DNA of 64,000 nucleotides from Bradyrhizobium retamae (GCF_001440415.1 NZ_LLYA01000181.1:62001-126000); one strand, 5' to 3'; shown: positions 52,566 to 62,652, counted from the first letter of the stretch. Notes: generated by a model not told the origin, from the sequence alone. Program-made: numbers and translations.

Positions 52566-53387
52566 ATGTCTGTGCAATCTGCCATCAAGCGCAAAACGGC
52601 GCCGGATATCCGTGCGCGCAAGAACGGCGAGCCAATCGTGATGCTGACGTCCTACCATGCGCATACCGCGGCGCTGGTGGATCGACACTGCGACGTCATC
52701 CTGGTCGGCGATTCCCTCGGTAACGTCATGCACGGTTTCGAGACCACGGTGCCGGTGACGCTCGATATGATGATCCTGCAGGGCCATGCGGTGATGCGCG
52801 GCTCGAAGCATGCCCTCGTCGTGGTCGACATGCCGTTCGGCTCCTATGAGGCCTCGAAGGAGCAGGCGTTTCATTCCGCGGTGCGGATATTGAAGGAGAC
52901 CCATTGCGGCGCGGTAAAGCTCGAAGGCGGCGTGCGCATGGCGGAAACCGTCGCGTTCCTGTCCGAGCGCGGCGTGCCGGTCATGGGTCACATCGGACTG
53001 ACGCCGCAATCGATCAACACGCTCGGCTCGTTTCGCGCGCAGGGCCGCGACGAGGGCAGTTGGGATCCGATCCTGAAGGACGCCCAGGCGATCTCGGATG
53101 CCGGTGCGTTTTCGGTCGTGGTCGAAGCGGTCGCCGAGCCGCTGGCGCGCAAGATCACGGAAACCATCGCCATTCCGACCATCGGAATCGGCGCCAGCGC
53201 GGCCTGCGACGGCCAGGTACTGGTGCTCGAGGACATGCTGGGTTTATCGCCGCGGACGCCGAAATTCGTGCGCCGCTATGGCGATCTCGGCCCCGCGATC
53301 GAAGCGGCGATCCAGGGCTACGCCAGCGACGTGCGCTCGCGCGCTTTCCCGGGACCCGAGCACGTCTACGAGATGAAGAAGAGCTGA
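52566..53387 (+). CDS. panB: 3-methyl-2-oxobutanoate hydroxymethyltransferase
   Basis: 273 residues. Adds a hydroxymethyl group from methylene-tetrahydrofolate to ketoisovalerate in pantothenate and CoA synthesis. [64 protein letters not shown] and the metal and substrate region [20 protein letters not shown] are all conserved, in a complete TIM barrel. panC is not adjacent in this window. It begins immediately after NnrU and 15 bases before the acyl-CoA synthetase gene. Confidence 0.96.
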   Translation: MSVQSAIKRKTAPDIRARKNGEPIVMLTSYHAHTAALVDRHCDVILVGDSLGNVMHGFETTVPVTLDMMILQGHAVMRGSKHALVVVDMPFGSYEASKEQAFHSAVRILKETHCGAVKLEGGVRMAETVAFLSERGVPVMGHIGLTPQSINTLGSFRAQGRDEGSWDPILKDAQAISDAGAFSVVVEAVAEPLARKITETIAIPTIGIGASAACDGQVLVLEDMLGLSPRTPKFVRRYGDLGPAIEAAIQGYASDVRSRAFPGPEHVYEMKKS

Positions 53388-53402
53388 CGGGGCGCGCCAT
53401 CC

Positions 53403-54998
53403 ATGGACTGGTCGCAGCACACTATCCCGGCGATGCGGCTCGAGCCGCGCTTTGGCGACCGAATCGTTCCGGTCTTTTGTGAACGGCCAAAGAGCATTCC
53501 GGCGATGGTGGCCGAAGCGGTTGCGACCAACCCGGACGGCGAGGCGCTGCTCTGCGGCGCCACGCGAATGACATGGCGCGAGGTCGCGCAGCAATTGGCG
53601 CAAATCGCAGCAGGATTTCAAAAACTCGGCCTGCAGCGCGGCGACCGCGTCGCGCTACTGCTCGGCAATAGAATCGAATTCGTGCTGACGATGCTGGGTG
53701 CGGCCCATGCCGGGCTGGTGACAGTGCTGCTTTCGATCCGCCAGCAAAAGCCCGAGATCGCCTATGTGCTCACCGATTGCGGCGCAAAGCTCCTGATCCA
53801 CGAGGCGGCCTTGGCCGATCGTGTGCCCGATGCCGGCGACATTCCCGATGTGATGCGCCGGATTGTTGTCGACGACGACCCGCGAGTTTCGCGTTTTTCC
53901 GAACTCGCTGACAACGCGCCGCTGGCCGCACCAATCGAGGTCGGCGAAGAGGACACTGCCATGATCCTCTATACGTCGGGCACCACGGGGCGGCCAAAGG
54001 GCGCGATGCTCGCCCATTGCACCATCATTCATTCGGCCATGGTGTTCGTCTCGTGCCTGAAGCTCACTGCCGCGGATCGCTCGATCGCCGCGGTGCCGCT
54101 CGGGCATGTCACCGGCGTGGTCGCCAACCTCATGACCATGGTCCGTTGCGCAGGCGCGCTGATCATCATGGCGGAGTTCAAGGCGGCGGAATATTTGAAG
54201 CTGGCCGCGCGCGAGCGAGTCACCTACACCGTGATGGTGCCGGCGATGTACAATCTCTGCCTGCTGCAGCCGGATTTCGACAGCTACGATCTGTCGAGCT
54301 GGCGGATCGGCGGCTTTGGCGGCGCGCCGATGCCGATCGCCACCATTGAGAAACTCGATGCCAAGATTCCCGGCCTGAAGCTGATGAATTGCTACGGCGC
54401 GACTGAGACCACGTCGCCCTCGACCATGATGCCGGGCGAATTGACCGCGAGCCACATCGACAGCGTCGGCTTGCCCTGTCCCGGCGCGCAGATCGCGGTG
54501 ATGGATGCCGAGGGCCGCGAACTGCCGCGCGGCCAGATCGGCGAAATCTGGATTCACGGTGGGTCTGTCATCAAGGGCTACTGGAACAATCCGAAGGCGA
54601 CGGCGGAGAGTTTTACGGCCGGCTTCTGGCATTCCGGCGATCTCGGCTCGATCGACGAAGAGAATTTCGTGCGCGTGTTCGATCGTCAGAAGGACATGAT
54701 CAACCGCGGCGGGCTCAAGATCTATTCCGCCGAGGTCGAGTCGGTGCTTTCAGGCCATTCCGACGTGGTCGAGAGCGCGATCATCGCGAAACCGTGCCCG
54801 GTGCTCGGCGAGCGCGTGCATGCTGTCGTCGTGACGCGGAATGCCGTCAGCGGCGAGGCGCTGCGCGCCTGGTGCGCCGAACGGCTGTCGGACTACAAAG
54901 TGCCGGAAACCATCGATCTGCGGACGGACCCGTTGCCGCGCAACGCCAACGGCAAAGTGATGAAGCGGCAGCTCCGCGAGGCTTTCACGGCGGCTTAG
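53403..54998 (+). CDS. AMP-binding acyl-CoA synthetase
   Basis: 531 residues, adenylate-forming family. Motif A10-equivalents: YTSGTTGRPKGAMLAH (ATP phosphate loop, about 190), NCYGATETTSPS, WHSGDLGSIDEENFVRVFDR and the C-terminal PRNANGKVMKRQL with the catalytic Lys. Likely activates a fatty or aromatic acid to its CoA thioester. It follows panB closely, suggesting one transcript from NnrU onward. Its stop overlaps the convergent gene by 4 bases. Confidence 0.9.
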   Translation: MDWSQHTIPAMRLEPRFGDRIVPVFCERPKSIPAMVAEAVATNPDGEALLCGATRMTWREVAQQLAQIAAGFQKLGLQRGDRVALLLGNRIEFVLTMLGAAHAGLVTVLLSIRQQKPEIAYVLTDCGAKLLIHEAALADRVPDAGDIPDVMRRIVVDDDPRVSRFSELADNAPLAAPIEVGEEDTAMILYTSGTTGRPKGAMLAHCTIIHSAMVFVSCLKLTAADRSIAAVPLGHVTGVVANLMTMVRCAGALIIMAEFKAAEYLKLAARERVTYTVMVPAMYNLCLLQPDFDSYDLSSWRIGGFGGAPMPIATIEKLDAKIPGLKLMNCYGATETTSPSTMMPGELTASHIDSVGLPCPGAQIAVMDAEGRELPRGQIGEIWIHGGSVIKGYWNNPKATAESFTAGFWHSGDLGSIDEENFVRVFDRQKDMINRGGLKIYSAEVESVLSGHSDVVESAIIAKPCPVLGERVHAVVVTRNAVSGEALRAWCAERLSDYKVPETIDLRTDPLPRNANGKVMKRQLREAFTAA

Positions 54999-55852
54999 AG
55001 CTTCGGCGCGCTGCCTTTGGGCATCGCGCTCTCGCTTGGCCCGGCGGCGAGCGCGGCACTGTCGATCGCGGCGGCGCTGACGAGCTGCTTGACGTCCAGC
55101 AGGGTGAATTGGGCGATACCGACGCGGTCGGCCAGCGTGCCCGGAACGAGCTGCACACTCAACACGCCGTCGCAGTTCGCGCCCTTGGCCTCGGTGAGCA
55201 TGGCGCCCAGTTGCTTGGCTTTGGTCTGGGCGCGCTTGACGACCGCCACGCAACTGCCGCGCACGGTGTCGCCGTTGAGCTTGACGGCGACCCTTGGGTC
55301 GAGCGGCTTGCCGATCGCTTCGAGCGCAGTCGCTTCCTTGTACTTGCCGCCGACCGACATGATCGAGCCCTTGCGATAGATGTAGTACAGATGCTGGTCG
55401 CCGACGATGGTCGGCACGCCGTATTTGCCCATGATCTCCTTGATCATGTCGGCCTTCGACGGCTGCTGGTCCGGTGCGAAGGTCAGGTTGCGGGCGACGA
55501 AATAGGCGCGGTTGGCGCTCGCGGGTGAGGAGAAGCTGGTCGAGAGCATCTCGCCGTTCTGTTTCGAGCCGGCAGGAAGGCTGAAATTCAAGGCGGCGAC
55601 GTAGCCGGCACCGCCGAACTTGTGCTGCTGGATGTCGGTCTTGGTGTCGGTCCGGCCCTTGAACAGTGAATCAAAGATGGCGCGCGCGGATTCGGCGTTC
55701 GATTCGGTCGAGATACCCAAAATGTCGGGGCGCAGCTTGCCCGAGAAGGCCGTCTCGGGCGCCTTCGGTTTGAAGTCGTCGGCCAGAGACGCTCCGGCCA
55801 GGGGTACCAGGCCAATGGCAAGCAGCATCGAAACCAGCGCGTGGCGAGGCAT
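54995..55852 (-). CDS. Secreted hypothetical protein
   Basis: 285 residues from the ATG at 55852. Signal peptide about 1-24 (SMLLAIGLVPLAGASLA). The mature protein has FGGAGYVAALNFSLPAGSKQ, an internal region with YYIYRKGSIMSVGGKYKEAT, and two cysteines (GSCVAVVK and GANCDGVLS). No family recognised. Eleven more codons are open upstream to 55885. Convergent with the acyl-CoA synthetase. Confidence 0.75.
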   Translation of the reverse strand: MPRHALVSMLLAIGLVPLAGASLADDFKPKAPETAFSGKLRPDILGISTESNAESARAIFDSLFKGRTDTKTDIQQHKFGGAGYVAALNFSLPAGSKQNGEMLSTSFSSPASANRAYFVARNLTFAPDQQPSKADMIKEIMGKYGVPTIVGDQHLYYIYRKGSIMSVGGKYKEATALEAIGKPLDPRVAVKLNGDTVRGSCVAVVKRAQTKAKQLGAMLTEAKGANCDGVLSVQLVPGTLADRVGIAQFTLLDVKQLVSAAAIDSAALAAGPSESAMPKGSAPKL

Positions 55853-56094
55853 GAAACACCTGAAAAATCGGGTAGGGATCGACAATGGAAGCGGCCGGGA
55901 TTACGCCAAACTTTGAACCGCGATGTCAACATTGCCAGCCGATTTCGAAGGCGATTGCGGCCCACTGTTAACGCTTTGATCCGTCTCGCTTTGCCTTGCC
56001 ACCGCCATATCGATAGGCTACGCCCCGGCCATGCGGGATCGGGCGTGCGATACTGCCGCCGAAGTTGCGGTTCCCCGGGATGGGATATCTTTAA

Positions 56095-56748
56095 GTGTCT
56101 GAATTATTTGATGAAGTAGACGAGGAGGTCCGTCGCGAGCAGCTCAAAAGGCTGTGGGACCGGTATTCGCTTCTGATCATCGCCGGCCTGATTTTGATCA
56201 TCGCCGCCGTGGGTGGCTGGCGCGGCTATCAATATCTGGAGTCCAAGAAGGCGGCCGAGGCAGGGGCGGCGTTCGACAAGGCGGTCGAGCTTTCGGAAGC
56301 CAACAAGCACGCCGAGGCCGAAGCGGCGTTTGCCGATCTCGTTGCGAAGGCGCCGTTCGGCTACCGCGTGCTGGCACGGTTACGCCTGGCGGCGGAAGTC
56401 GCCAACCGCGATCCGCAGGCCGCGGCAAAGCTGTTCGACGAGATTGCCGCTGACCGCAGCGTCGGTGTCGCCGAGCAGGACCTTGCGCGGATTCGCGCGG
56501 CCCAGCTGCTGTTGGACAGCACCAGCTATCCCAACATGAAAGAGCGCCTCGAAGCCGCTGCTGCGCCGGGCGCCACCTTCCGCCATACCGCGCGCGAATT
56601 GCTGGCGCTATCGGCCTGGCGTGCCAATGATGCCGCGGCGACACGGCAATGGCTGGATATGATCGCCAATGACGGCGAAACGCCGCCGAGCATGCGCTCG
56701 CGTGCCGAAGCGCTTCAGGCCTTGCTGCCGCCGGTCGCCAAGAGCTGA
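56095..56748 (+). CDS. YfgM-like TPR membrane protein
   Basis: 217 residues from a GTG at 56095. A short cytoplasmic N-terminus (EEVRREQLKRLWDRYS) is followed by one membrane helix (LLIIAGLILIIAAVGGWRGY) and a periplasmic helical-repeat domain (AEAGAAFDKAVELSEANKHA onward). This is the layout of YfgM, an ancillary protein of the Sec translocon and periplasmic chaperone network. In Escherichia coli yfgM lies upstream of bamB and der; here it is upstream of a lipoprotein and der, so the order is conserved. Confidence 0.87.
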   Translation: MSELFDEVDEEVRREQLKRLWDRYSLLIIAGLILIIAAVGGWRGYQYLESKKAAEAGAAFDKAVELSEANKHAEAEAAFADLVAKAPFGYRVLARLRLAAEVANRDPQAAAKLFDEIAADRSVGVAEQDLARIRAAQLLLDSTSYPNMKERLEAAAAPGATFRHTARELLALSAWRANDAAATRQWLDMIANDGETPPSMRSRAEALQALLPPVAKS

Positions 56749-56776
56749 CGCCAGCAAAACGAGTTGGGAAACCGCT

Positions 56777-57289
56777 ATGCGCCGCCCGCAACGTTTGATC
56801 GCAACCGCCGTCCTTATCGCCCTTTCAGGCGCGCTGGCAGGCTGTGGCAGCATGGGCAATTTCGATCCGTCCGATCTGCTCGACTTCCTCGACACCAAGA
56901 AGAAGCTGCCCGGTGAGCGCAAACCGGTGTTCCCCGAGGGGGTGCCGGGCCTTGAGCAGGGCGTGCCGAAGGATCTCTACAAGGGTGCCAATCAGCAAGT
57001 TGATGATCCTAACGCGGTAGCGGCTGCAGCCCCTCCGCCCGAAGAGCCCAAGTCGAAGCGTGGCGCGAAATCCAGTGGCAAGCAGGCTGCCGCACCCGCC
57101 GCTGCAGACCTCGACGCCGTGCCCGAGGAGGAAGGCAGCACCGCCGCTGCGCCGCCTGCGCCCAAGCCGGCCAGGATCGTGCGCAAGCGCACCACGGCTC
57201 CACCGCCCGACCAATCGGCCGCACCCGCGCAATCCTCGCAACAATCGGCTTTCCCGGCTCCGATGCCGAGCGGCAGTTTCTCGCGCTGA
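56777..57289 (+). CDS. Small lipoprotein at the BamB position
   Basis: 170 residues. The lipobox LAGC ends a signal peptide of about 22 residues (IATAVLIALSGALAGC). After SMGNFDPSDLLDFLDTKKKL the protein is disordered, rich in Pro, Ala, Lys and Ser. It occupies the place of bamB between yfgM and der but has no beta-propeller. It may be a reduced partner of the outer-membrane assembly machine, which is inference from position only. Confidence 0.8.
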   Translation: MRRPQRLIATAVLIALSGALAGCGSMGNFDPSDLLDFLDTKKKLPGERKPVFPEGVPGLEQGVPKDLYKGANQQVDDPNAVAAAAPPPEEPKSKRGAKSSGKQAAAPAAADLDAVPEEEGSTAAAPPAPKPARIVRKRTTAPPPDQSAAPAQSSQQSAFPAPMPSGSFSR

Positions 57290-57312
57290 TTTGTTGTTTT
57301 CGTTCGATTGAC

Positions 57313-57333
57313 ACGCCCTTCAGAAACGGGCGT
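57313..57333 (+). terminator. Hairpin between lipoprotein gene and der
   Basis: ACGCCC (57313-57318) pairs with GGGCGT (57328-57333), loop of 9 bases, followed by TTGG. The T-run is short, so it may only reduce read-through into der, whose ATG is 12 bases on. Confidence 0.5.
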
Positions 57334-57344
57334 TTGGATCATTT

Positions 57345-58727
57345 ATGTCCTTTACGATCGCCATCATCGGCCGACCCAACGTCGGCAAGTCGACGCTGTT
57401 CAACCGGCTGGTCGGGCAGAAGCTTGCGCTGGTGGACGACGAGCCCGGTGTCACCCGCGATCGCCGTGAGGGAAGCGCGCGTCTCGGCGATCTCGAATTC
57501 ACCGTGATCGACACCGCAGGCCTCGACGAGGGCGCCAAGGGCTCGCTCACGGCACGAATGCAGGAGCAGACCGAGGCCGCGATCGGTCTGGCCGATGCGC
57601 TGATGTTCGTGATCGACGCCCGTGCGGGCCTGACGCCGAACGATCGCGCCTTTGCCGATTTCGCACGCCGCGCCAACAAGCCGGTGGTGCTGGTCGCCAA
57701 CAAGAGCGAGGGCAAGCACGGCGAAATCGGCGCGATGGAATCCTACGCGCTGGGGCTCGGCGATCCCGTGCAGATTTCGGCCGAGCATGGCGAGGGCATG
57801 AGCGATCTCTACGACGCGCTCGCCGCACTGATACCGGAGCCGGCTGAAGAGCGGGAGGAGTTCGACGACGACGATATCGTATCGGACGAGGATCTCGCTC
57901 AGCGTCCGATCCGCGTCGCCATCGTCGGCCGTCCCAATGCCGGCAAGTCTACGCTGATCAATCATCTGCTCGGCGAGGAGCGGCTGTTGACCAGCGCCGA
58001 GGCGGGCACCACGCGCGATTCCATTTCGGTGGAGATCACCTGGCAGGGGCGCGACTTTCGCGTGTTCGATACAGCGGGCTTAAGGCGGCGATCGCGGATC
58101 GAGGAGAAGCTGGAAAAATTGTCGGTGGCGGACGCGCTGCGCGCCGTGCGCTTTGCCGAAGTCGTCGTGATGATGATGGATGCGCAGAACCGGTTCGAGG
58201 AACAGGATTTGCGAATCGCCGATCTGATCGAGCGCGAGGGGCGGGCGATCGTGCTGGCGGTCAACAAATGGGATTTGATGGAGCGCAAGCCGCATCTGAT
58301 TTCGGCGCTGCGCAGCGATGCCGATCACTGGTTGCCGCAGGTGAAAGGTGCCCCCATCGTCGCCGTGTCCGGCTTGCTGGGCGAGGGCATCGATCGCCTG
58401 ATGACCGCAATCCAGGATGCCTACGCAGTCTGGAACAAGCGCGTGCCCACGGCCACGCTTAATCGCTGGTTCGAGCAGGCAGTCGATGCCAACCCGCCGC
58501 CCGCAGTGTCGGGCCGCCGGCTGAAGCTGAACTACATCACGCAGACCAAGGGACGCCCGCCGAGCTTCGTGCTGTTCTGCTCGCGTGCGGACGCCGTGCC
58601 GCAATCTTACTTGCGCTATCTCACCAACAGCCTGCGCGAGGCTTTTGACCTGCCGGGCACGCCGATCCGCATCACGCTGCGCGAAAAAGCCAATCCGTTC
58701 GCGCACAAGCGCAAGCGGCCGTCATGA
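57345..58727 (+). CDS. der: Ribosome biogenesis GTPase Der (EngA)
   Basis: 460 residues with two tandem GTPase domains, the mark of Der: GRPNVGKS at about 8 with DTAGLDEG, and GRPNAGKS at about 195 with DTAGLRRRS, then NKWDL and the C-terminal KH-like domain ([20 protein letters not shown]). It acts in 50S subunit assembly and is essential in most bacteria. The MFS gene overlaps its stop by 4 bases. Confidence 0.97.
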   Translation: MSFTIAIIGRPNVGKSTLFNRLVGQKLALVDDEPGVTRDRREGSARLGDLEFTVIDTAGLDEGAKGSLTARMQEQTEAAIGLADALMFVIDARAGLTPNDRAFADFARRANKPVVLVANKSEGKHGEIGAMESYALGLGDPVQISAEHGEGMSDLYDALAALIPEPAEEREEFDDDDIVSDEDLAQRPIRVAIVGRPNAGKSTLINHLLGEERLLTSAEAGTTRDSISVEITWQGRDFRVFDTAGLRRRSRIEEKLEKLSVADALRAVRFAEVVVMMMDAQNRFEEQDLRIADLIEREGRAIVLAVNKWDLMERKPHLISALRSDADHWLPQVKGAPIVAVSGLLGEGIDRLMTAIQDAYAVWNKRVPTATLNRWFEQAVDANPPPAVSGRRLKLNYITQTKGRPPSFVLFCSRADAVPQSYLRYLTNSLREAFDLPGTPIRITLREKANPFAHKRKRPS

Positions 58728-59965
58728 GCGAACGGGCGTCCACCGCTGCTGCCGACGATAGGCCGCCGGTACGCAGCGGCGCGGCTGCCTTCATCTTCGT
58801 CACCATCCTGCTCGACATGCTCGCGCTCGGCCTGATCCTGCCGATCCTGCCCAAGATCGTGGAGAGTTTTGTCGACAACGACACCGCGACGGCGGCGCGG
58901 ATCTTCGGCCTGTTCGGCACCGCCTGGGCGCTGATGCAGTTCCTGTTCTCGCCGATCCTTGGCGCGCTCTCGGACCGCTTCGGCCGCCGGCCGGTGGTGT
59001 TGCTATCGAATTTCGGGCTGGCGCTGGATTACGTGTTGATGGCGCTGGCGCCGTCGCTGACCTGGCTGTTTATCGGGCGGGTGATCTCAGGCATCACCTC
59101 GGCCAGCATCTCCACGGCCTTTGCCTATATTGCAGATGTTACGCCGCCGGAACGGCGCGCCGCGGTGTTCGGCAAGATCGGCGCGGCCTTTGGCGCCGGA
59201 TTCATTCTCGGCCCCGCCGTCGGCGGCCTGCTCGGCGGTATGGATCCGCGTCTGCCGTTCTGGGTCGCGGCGGGCCTGAGCTTTGCGAACGCGCTCTACG
59301 GCTGGCTGATCCTCCCGGAGTCGCTGCCACAGGACCGGCGCGCGCCGTTCCACTGGAAGAGCGCCAGTCCGCTCGGCGCATTGCATCTGTTGCGCTCGAA
59401 CCGGATTCTCGCTGGCCTGTCGTTGGCGAATTTCTTTGGCCAGGTCGCGCATGTGGTGCTGCCTTCCACCTTCGTGCTCTATGCCACCTATCGGTATGGC
59501 TGGGACACGACAACGGTGGGGCTCACGCTGGCTCTGGTGGGCGTGTGCGCCATGGTGGTGCAGGGCGCGGGCGTCGGGCCGATAGTTACGCGTCTTGGCG
59601 AGCGCCGGGCGCTATTGCTCGGGCTTGCCTGTGGTGCGCTCGGCTTCTTCATCTATGGTACGGCACCGACCGGACCGCTGTTCTGGATCGGCATTCCCGT
59701 GATGGCGCTGTGGGGCGTGGCGGGCGCCGCAATCCAGGCGCTGACCACGCAGCTCGTTGCGCCGGATCAGCAGGGCCAATTGCAGGGAGCGACCAACAGC
59801 GTCAACAGCATCGCGCAGATGGCAGGTCCGTTCCTGTTCACCCTGACCTTCGCCCATTTCATCAGCGATCAGGCGCCGGTGAAATTGCCAGGCGCGCCGT
59901 TCCTGCTGGCGGCGGCACTGTTGGGGCTCGCGCTGTTGATTGCGTGGCGCACGCTGAAAAAGTAG
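58724..59965 (+). CDS. MFS exporter, TCR/Tet type
   Basis: 413 residues, twelve helices. Motif A is [19 protein letters not shown], motif C-like [20 protein letters not shown], and the proline-glycine segment [17 protein letters not shown]. These are drug-proton antiporter features; the closest group by eye is TetA-like. No resistance phenotype can be claimed. The ATG overlaps the der stop, so it is co-transcribed with it. Its stop codon lies inside a 15-base inverted repeat. Confidence 0.9.
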   Translation: MSERASTAAADDRPPVRSGAAAFIFVTILLDMLALGLILPILPKIVESFVDNDTATAARIFGLFGTAWALMQFLFSPILGALSDRFGRRPVVLLSNFGLALDYVLMALAPSLTWLFIGRVISGITSASISTAFAYIADVTPPERRAAVFGKIGAAFGAGFILGPAVGGLLGGMDPRLPFWVAAGLSFANALYGWLILPESLPQDRRAPFHWKSASPLGALHLLRSNRILAGLSLANFFGQVAHVVLPSTFVLYATYRYGWDTTTVGLTLALVGVCAMVVQGAGVGPIVTRLGERRALLLGLACGALGFFIYGTAPTGPLFWIGIPVMALWGVAGAAIQALTTQLVAPDQQGQLQGATNSVNSIAQMAGPFLFTLTFAHFISDQAPVKLPGAPFLLAAALLGLALLIAWRTLKK

Positions 59966-60043
59966 GGTGGGTTAGCCGAAGGCGTAACCCACCGCTCGCT
60001 TTGCCTGAAAAGAGGTGGGTTACGCTTCGCTAACCCACCCTAC
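59962..60043. terminator. Bidirectional terminator-like palindromic repeat
   Basis: Outer arms of 15 bases, GTAGGGTGGGTTAGC (59962-59976) and its exact complement (60029-60043), enclose two inner hairpins of GGTGGGTTA/TAACCCACC type. The MFS stop codon TAG is part of the left arm. It separates convergent genes and so could end transcription from both sides. The motif is a known style of Bradyrhizobium intergenic palindrome. Confidence 0.75.
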
Positions 60044-60048
60044 AATTC

Positions 60049-61275
60049 TTACTTCTTCACCAGCGGACACTCGCTGGCTTCGAGCGGCTTGGCGGCATCT
60101 TCCGCCGAGATCGTGGCGATCTGCTTGTAGTAGTCCCACGGTCCCTTCGACTCTTCCGGCTTTTTCACCTCGAACAGATAGGCCGGAATGAGACGGCGGC
60201 CGTCGGCACGCAGCGGGCCTTTGCCGAACAGCGGATCGTCGGTCGGCAATTCCTTCATCTTGGCGACGACCTTGGCGCCGTCATGCGGATTGCCGCCGAG
60301 CGCTTCCATCGCCTTCAGATAATGCAGCACCATGGCGTAGTTGCCGGCTTGGGTCATCGACGGCATCGCGTTCTTGTTGGCCTGTGCAGAGAAGCGTTTC
60401 GACCAGGCGCGCGTCTGCTCGTTCATGTCCCAGTAGAAGGATTCCGTGAACGTCAGACCCTGCGCGGTCTTCAGTCCCAGCGAATGCACGTCGTTGATGA
60501 ACAGGAGCAGCGCGGCGAGCTTCTGGCCGGCCGCGACGATGCCGAATTCGGAAGCCTGCTTGATCGAGTTGGTGGTGTCGCCACCGGCGTTGGCAAGGCC
60601 GACGACCTTGGCCTTGGATGCCTGCGCCTGCAGCAGGAAGGATGAGAAGTCCGACGTGTTCAGCGGATGCCTCACGCCGCCGAGCACCTTGCCGCCGTTG
60701 GCGGTCACGACCGCCGACGTGTCGCGTTCGAGCGCGTGGCCGAAGGCATAGTCGGCGGTCAGGAAGAACCAGCTATCGCCGCCCGCCTTGGTCAGCGCCT
60801 TGCCGGTGCCGGTCGCGAGCATGTAGGTGTCATAGGTAAAGGAAATCGTATTCGGTGTGCAGGCTTTCCCTGTGAGGTCGGCCGTGGCCGCACCCGAGTT
60901 GAGCAGCACCGCGTTCTTTTCCTTAACGAGGTTGCTGATGGCGAGCGCGACGCCGGAGTTCGGCGTATCCGCGATTGCATCGACTTTGTCGTTGTCGATC
61001 CACTGCCTTGCGATGTTGACGCCGACGTCCGGCTTGTTTTGGTGGTCGCCGCTCACCACCTCGATCTTCCAGCCCTTCTTCGTGAGGCCGGAATCTTCTA
61101 CAGCCATCTTGACCGCAACCACCGAGTTTGGTCCGCCAATGTCGGCATAGAGGCTCGACATGTCATTCAGCACGCCGATCTTGACGGTCTTGTCCTGGGC
61201 CAGTGCTGGCGTCGCGAGGGCGAGTGCGGCAAGCGCCACGGAAGCGGCGAAGTGCCGCGCAATTCCAGTCGTCAT
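60049..61275 (-). CDS. ABC transporter substrate-binding protein, orphan paralogue
   Basis: 408 residues from the ATG at 61275 with GGAGGA upstream. Signal peptide 1-26, then KIGVLNDMSSLYADIGG, VSGDHQNKPDVGVNIARQW, TADYAFGHALERD and DVHSLGLKTAQGLTFTE. By eye about two thirds or more of positions are identical to the binding protein at 42553-43773, including the shared ending ECPLVKK/ACPLVKK. No ATPase or permease is next to it, so it may feed the transporter encoded at 41-45.7 kb with a different ligand. Confidence 0.92.
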   Translation of the reverse strand: MTTGIARHFAASVALAALALATPALAQDKTVKIGVLNDMSSLYADIGGPNSVVAVKMAVEDSGLTKKGWKIEVVSGDHQNKPDVGVNIARQWIDNDKVDAIADTPNSGVALAISNLVKEKNAVLLNSGAATADLTGKACTPNTISFTYDTYMLATGTGKALTKAGGDSWFFLTADYAFGHALERDTSAVVTANGGKVLGGVRHPLNTSDFSSFLLQAQASKAKVVGLANAGGDTTNSIKQASEFGIVAAGQKLAALLLFINDVHSLGLKTAQGLTFTESFYWDMNEQTRAWSKRFSAQANKNAMPSMTQAGNYAMVLHYLKAMEALGGNPHDGAKVVAKMKELPTDDPLFGKGPLRADGRRLIPAYLFEVKKPEESKGPWDYYKQIATISAEDAAKPLEASECPLVKK

Positions 61276-61329
61276 GGGTATTCCTCCAGAAATGTTGTTC
61301 GCCGGCTCTCTTTTCGGAACCTGCCAGCA

Positions 61330-61623
61330 GTCCTGCGATAGTCCTTCTCGGAGCCGCGGGCAATGCACCTATCGTCGCGCGCCCGACGTCGGGCCAGATC
61401 GCGATGTCCCACACCGCACCGTTGGCCCCAGGGTATTCTTTTCGCAAAACCATTCCTTAACGAAGGTTCCATCTTTTCTGAGCACGCGGTTGTTGATGCG
61501 ATCGCAGACATAGAGCAACCCGTCATTGGCGAGCTTCACGCAATGCACGGGGATGGCGAATTCATGTCTCAACAAGCGGCGAAATGGATTGCTTTCCCCC
61601 TTCGCTAAAGCTTCGGCGGACAA
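61330..61623 (-). pseudogene. NHL-repeat protein fragment
   Basis: From 61623 the frame reads FAIPVHCVKLANDGLLYVCD, RINNRVLRKDGTFVKEWF, then CEKNTLG, after which the expected ANGAVWDIAIWPD is in the next frame, so one base is missing near 61437. After WPD the similarity fades. This is one blade and a half of an NHL-repeat propeller of the kind that in intact form has several hundred residues; both ends are lost. Confidence 0.65.
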
Positions 61624-61665
61624 CTCGCTCCGCTTAAAATGAAAATGAGAGAGCTCGTAAGATGC

Positions 61666-62406
61666 TCATGCCGGCGGATGAAAACTCATCAGCGTACGTG
61701 TCTTGTAGTCATAGAGCTTGCCGGTCTCGGTCCATTCCGGCGCGCACATCGGCACGATCAATTCCGCGGCCTGTTCCGGCGTATCCAGCGTCATCGGATC
61801 TTCGCCGGGAAAGACGCTGGCGCGCATGCGGGTGCGGATCGGGCCGGGGCTGAACAGGTTGACGCGCAGCTTCGTGCTTACGGTCTCGTTGGCCCATGAG
61901 CGTACCAGCGTATCCAGCGCCGCCTTCGATGCAGCGTAGGGGCCCTGATACGCGTTCGCCTTGCTGGCGGCGCCCGAAGTGACGAACACGGCGCGGCCGG
62001 CGTCTGACACCTTGAGCAGCGGGTCCATGCAGCGGATGAGCTGGAAGTTCGCGGTGACGTTTACGGCGAACACGTCGTTCCACGGCTTCAGCTCGATATG
62101 TCCGAGTGGCGAGGAGGGACCGGCGACCCCGGCATTGCCGACGAGAATGTCGAGCTTGCCATGGCGTTCATGCAGCGCCGCGCCGAGCCGCGCGATGCCG
62201 TCGAAATCGGTGAGATTGAGTGGCACCAGCGTGGCGCTGCCGCCGTTCTTGCTGATCTCGTCATCGAGTTCCTCAAGGCCGCCTTGCGTGCGAGCGACGG
62301 CAATAATGTGCGCGCCGGCGCGGGCGAGCGCGCGCGCCGTGGCATAGCCGATGCCGCGGGAGGCGCCTGTCACGAGCGCGATGCGAGAGGCGAGGGGTTT
62401 GGTCAT
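61666..62406 (-). CDS. Short-chain dehydrogenase/reductase
   Basis: 246 residues, classical SDR. IALVTGASRGIGYATARALA is the cofactor loop, NAGVAG the conserved Asn region, VTSGAAS the catalytic Ser, and YAASKAALDTL gives Tyr and Lys of Y-x-x-x-K. NLFSPGPIRTRM closes the site. Probably uses NADP, substrate unknown. It lies downstream of purF on the same strand, separated by two large hairpins; the purF-SDR order is common in Bradyrhizobium from memory. Confidence 0.92.
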   Translation of the reverse strand: MTKPLASRIALVTGASRGIGYATARALARAGAHIIAVARTQGGLEELDDEISKNGGSATLVPLNLTDFDGIARLGAALHERHGKLDILVGNAGVAGPSSPLGHIELKPWNDVFAVNVTANFQLIRCMDPLLKVSDAGRAVFVTSGAASKANAYQGPYAASKAALDTLVRSWANETVSTKLRVNLFSPGPIRTRMRASVFPGEDPMTLDTPEQAAELIVPMCAPEWTETGKLYDYKTRTLMSFHPPA

Positions 62407-62431
62407 GTCGTGCCACTTTCGTCATGCCCGA

Positions 62432-62551
62432 GCTTGTCCCGGGCATCCACGTCTTCGCGGCGGGTTTTACAGACGTGGATGGCCGGGACAAGCCCGGATG
62501 CAATGAAAAGCATCGTCATTCCGGGATGGCCCGAAGGGCCAGACCCGGAAT
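62432..62551. repeat. Two large palindromes downstream of purF
   Basis: Arms of 23 bases with one mismatch at 62432-62454 and 62471-62493 (starting GCTTGTCCCGG, ending ACGTCT), loop 16 bases. A second, nested hairpin follows: ATTCCGGG/CCCGGAAT (62518-62525, 62544-62551) around GGCCC-GAA-GGGCC. They fill the gap between purF and the SDR gene and may terminate purF transcription. Confidence 0.75.
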
Positions 62552-62652
62552 CTGGAGCTTAGGAAATGTGGTAGTGCCACATCGAGATTCTCAGGTGCGC
62601 AATTGCGCGCCATAGTTTGATGCTGCGCATCGCCACGGAATGACGCTTCGCG

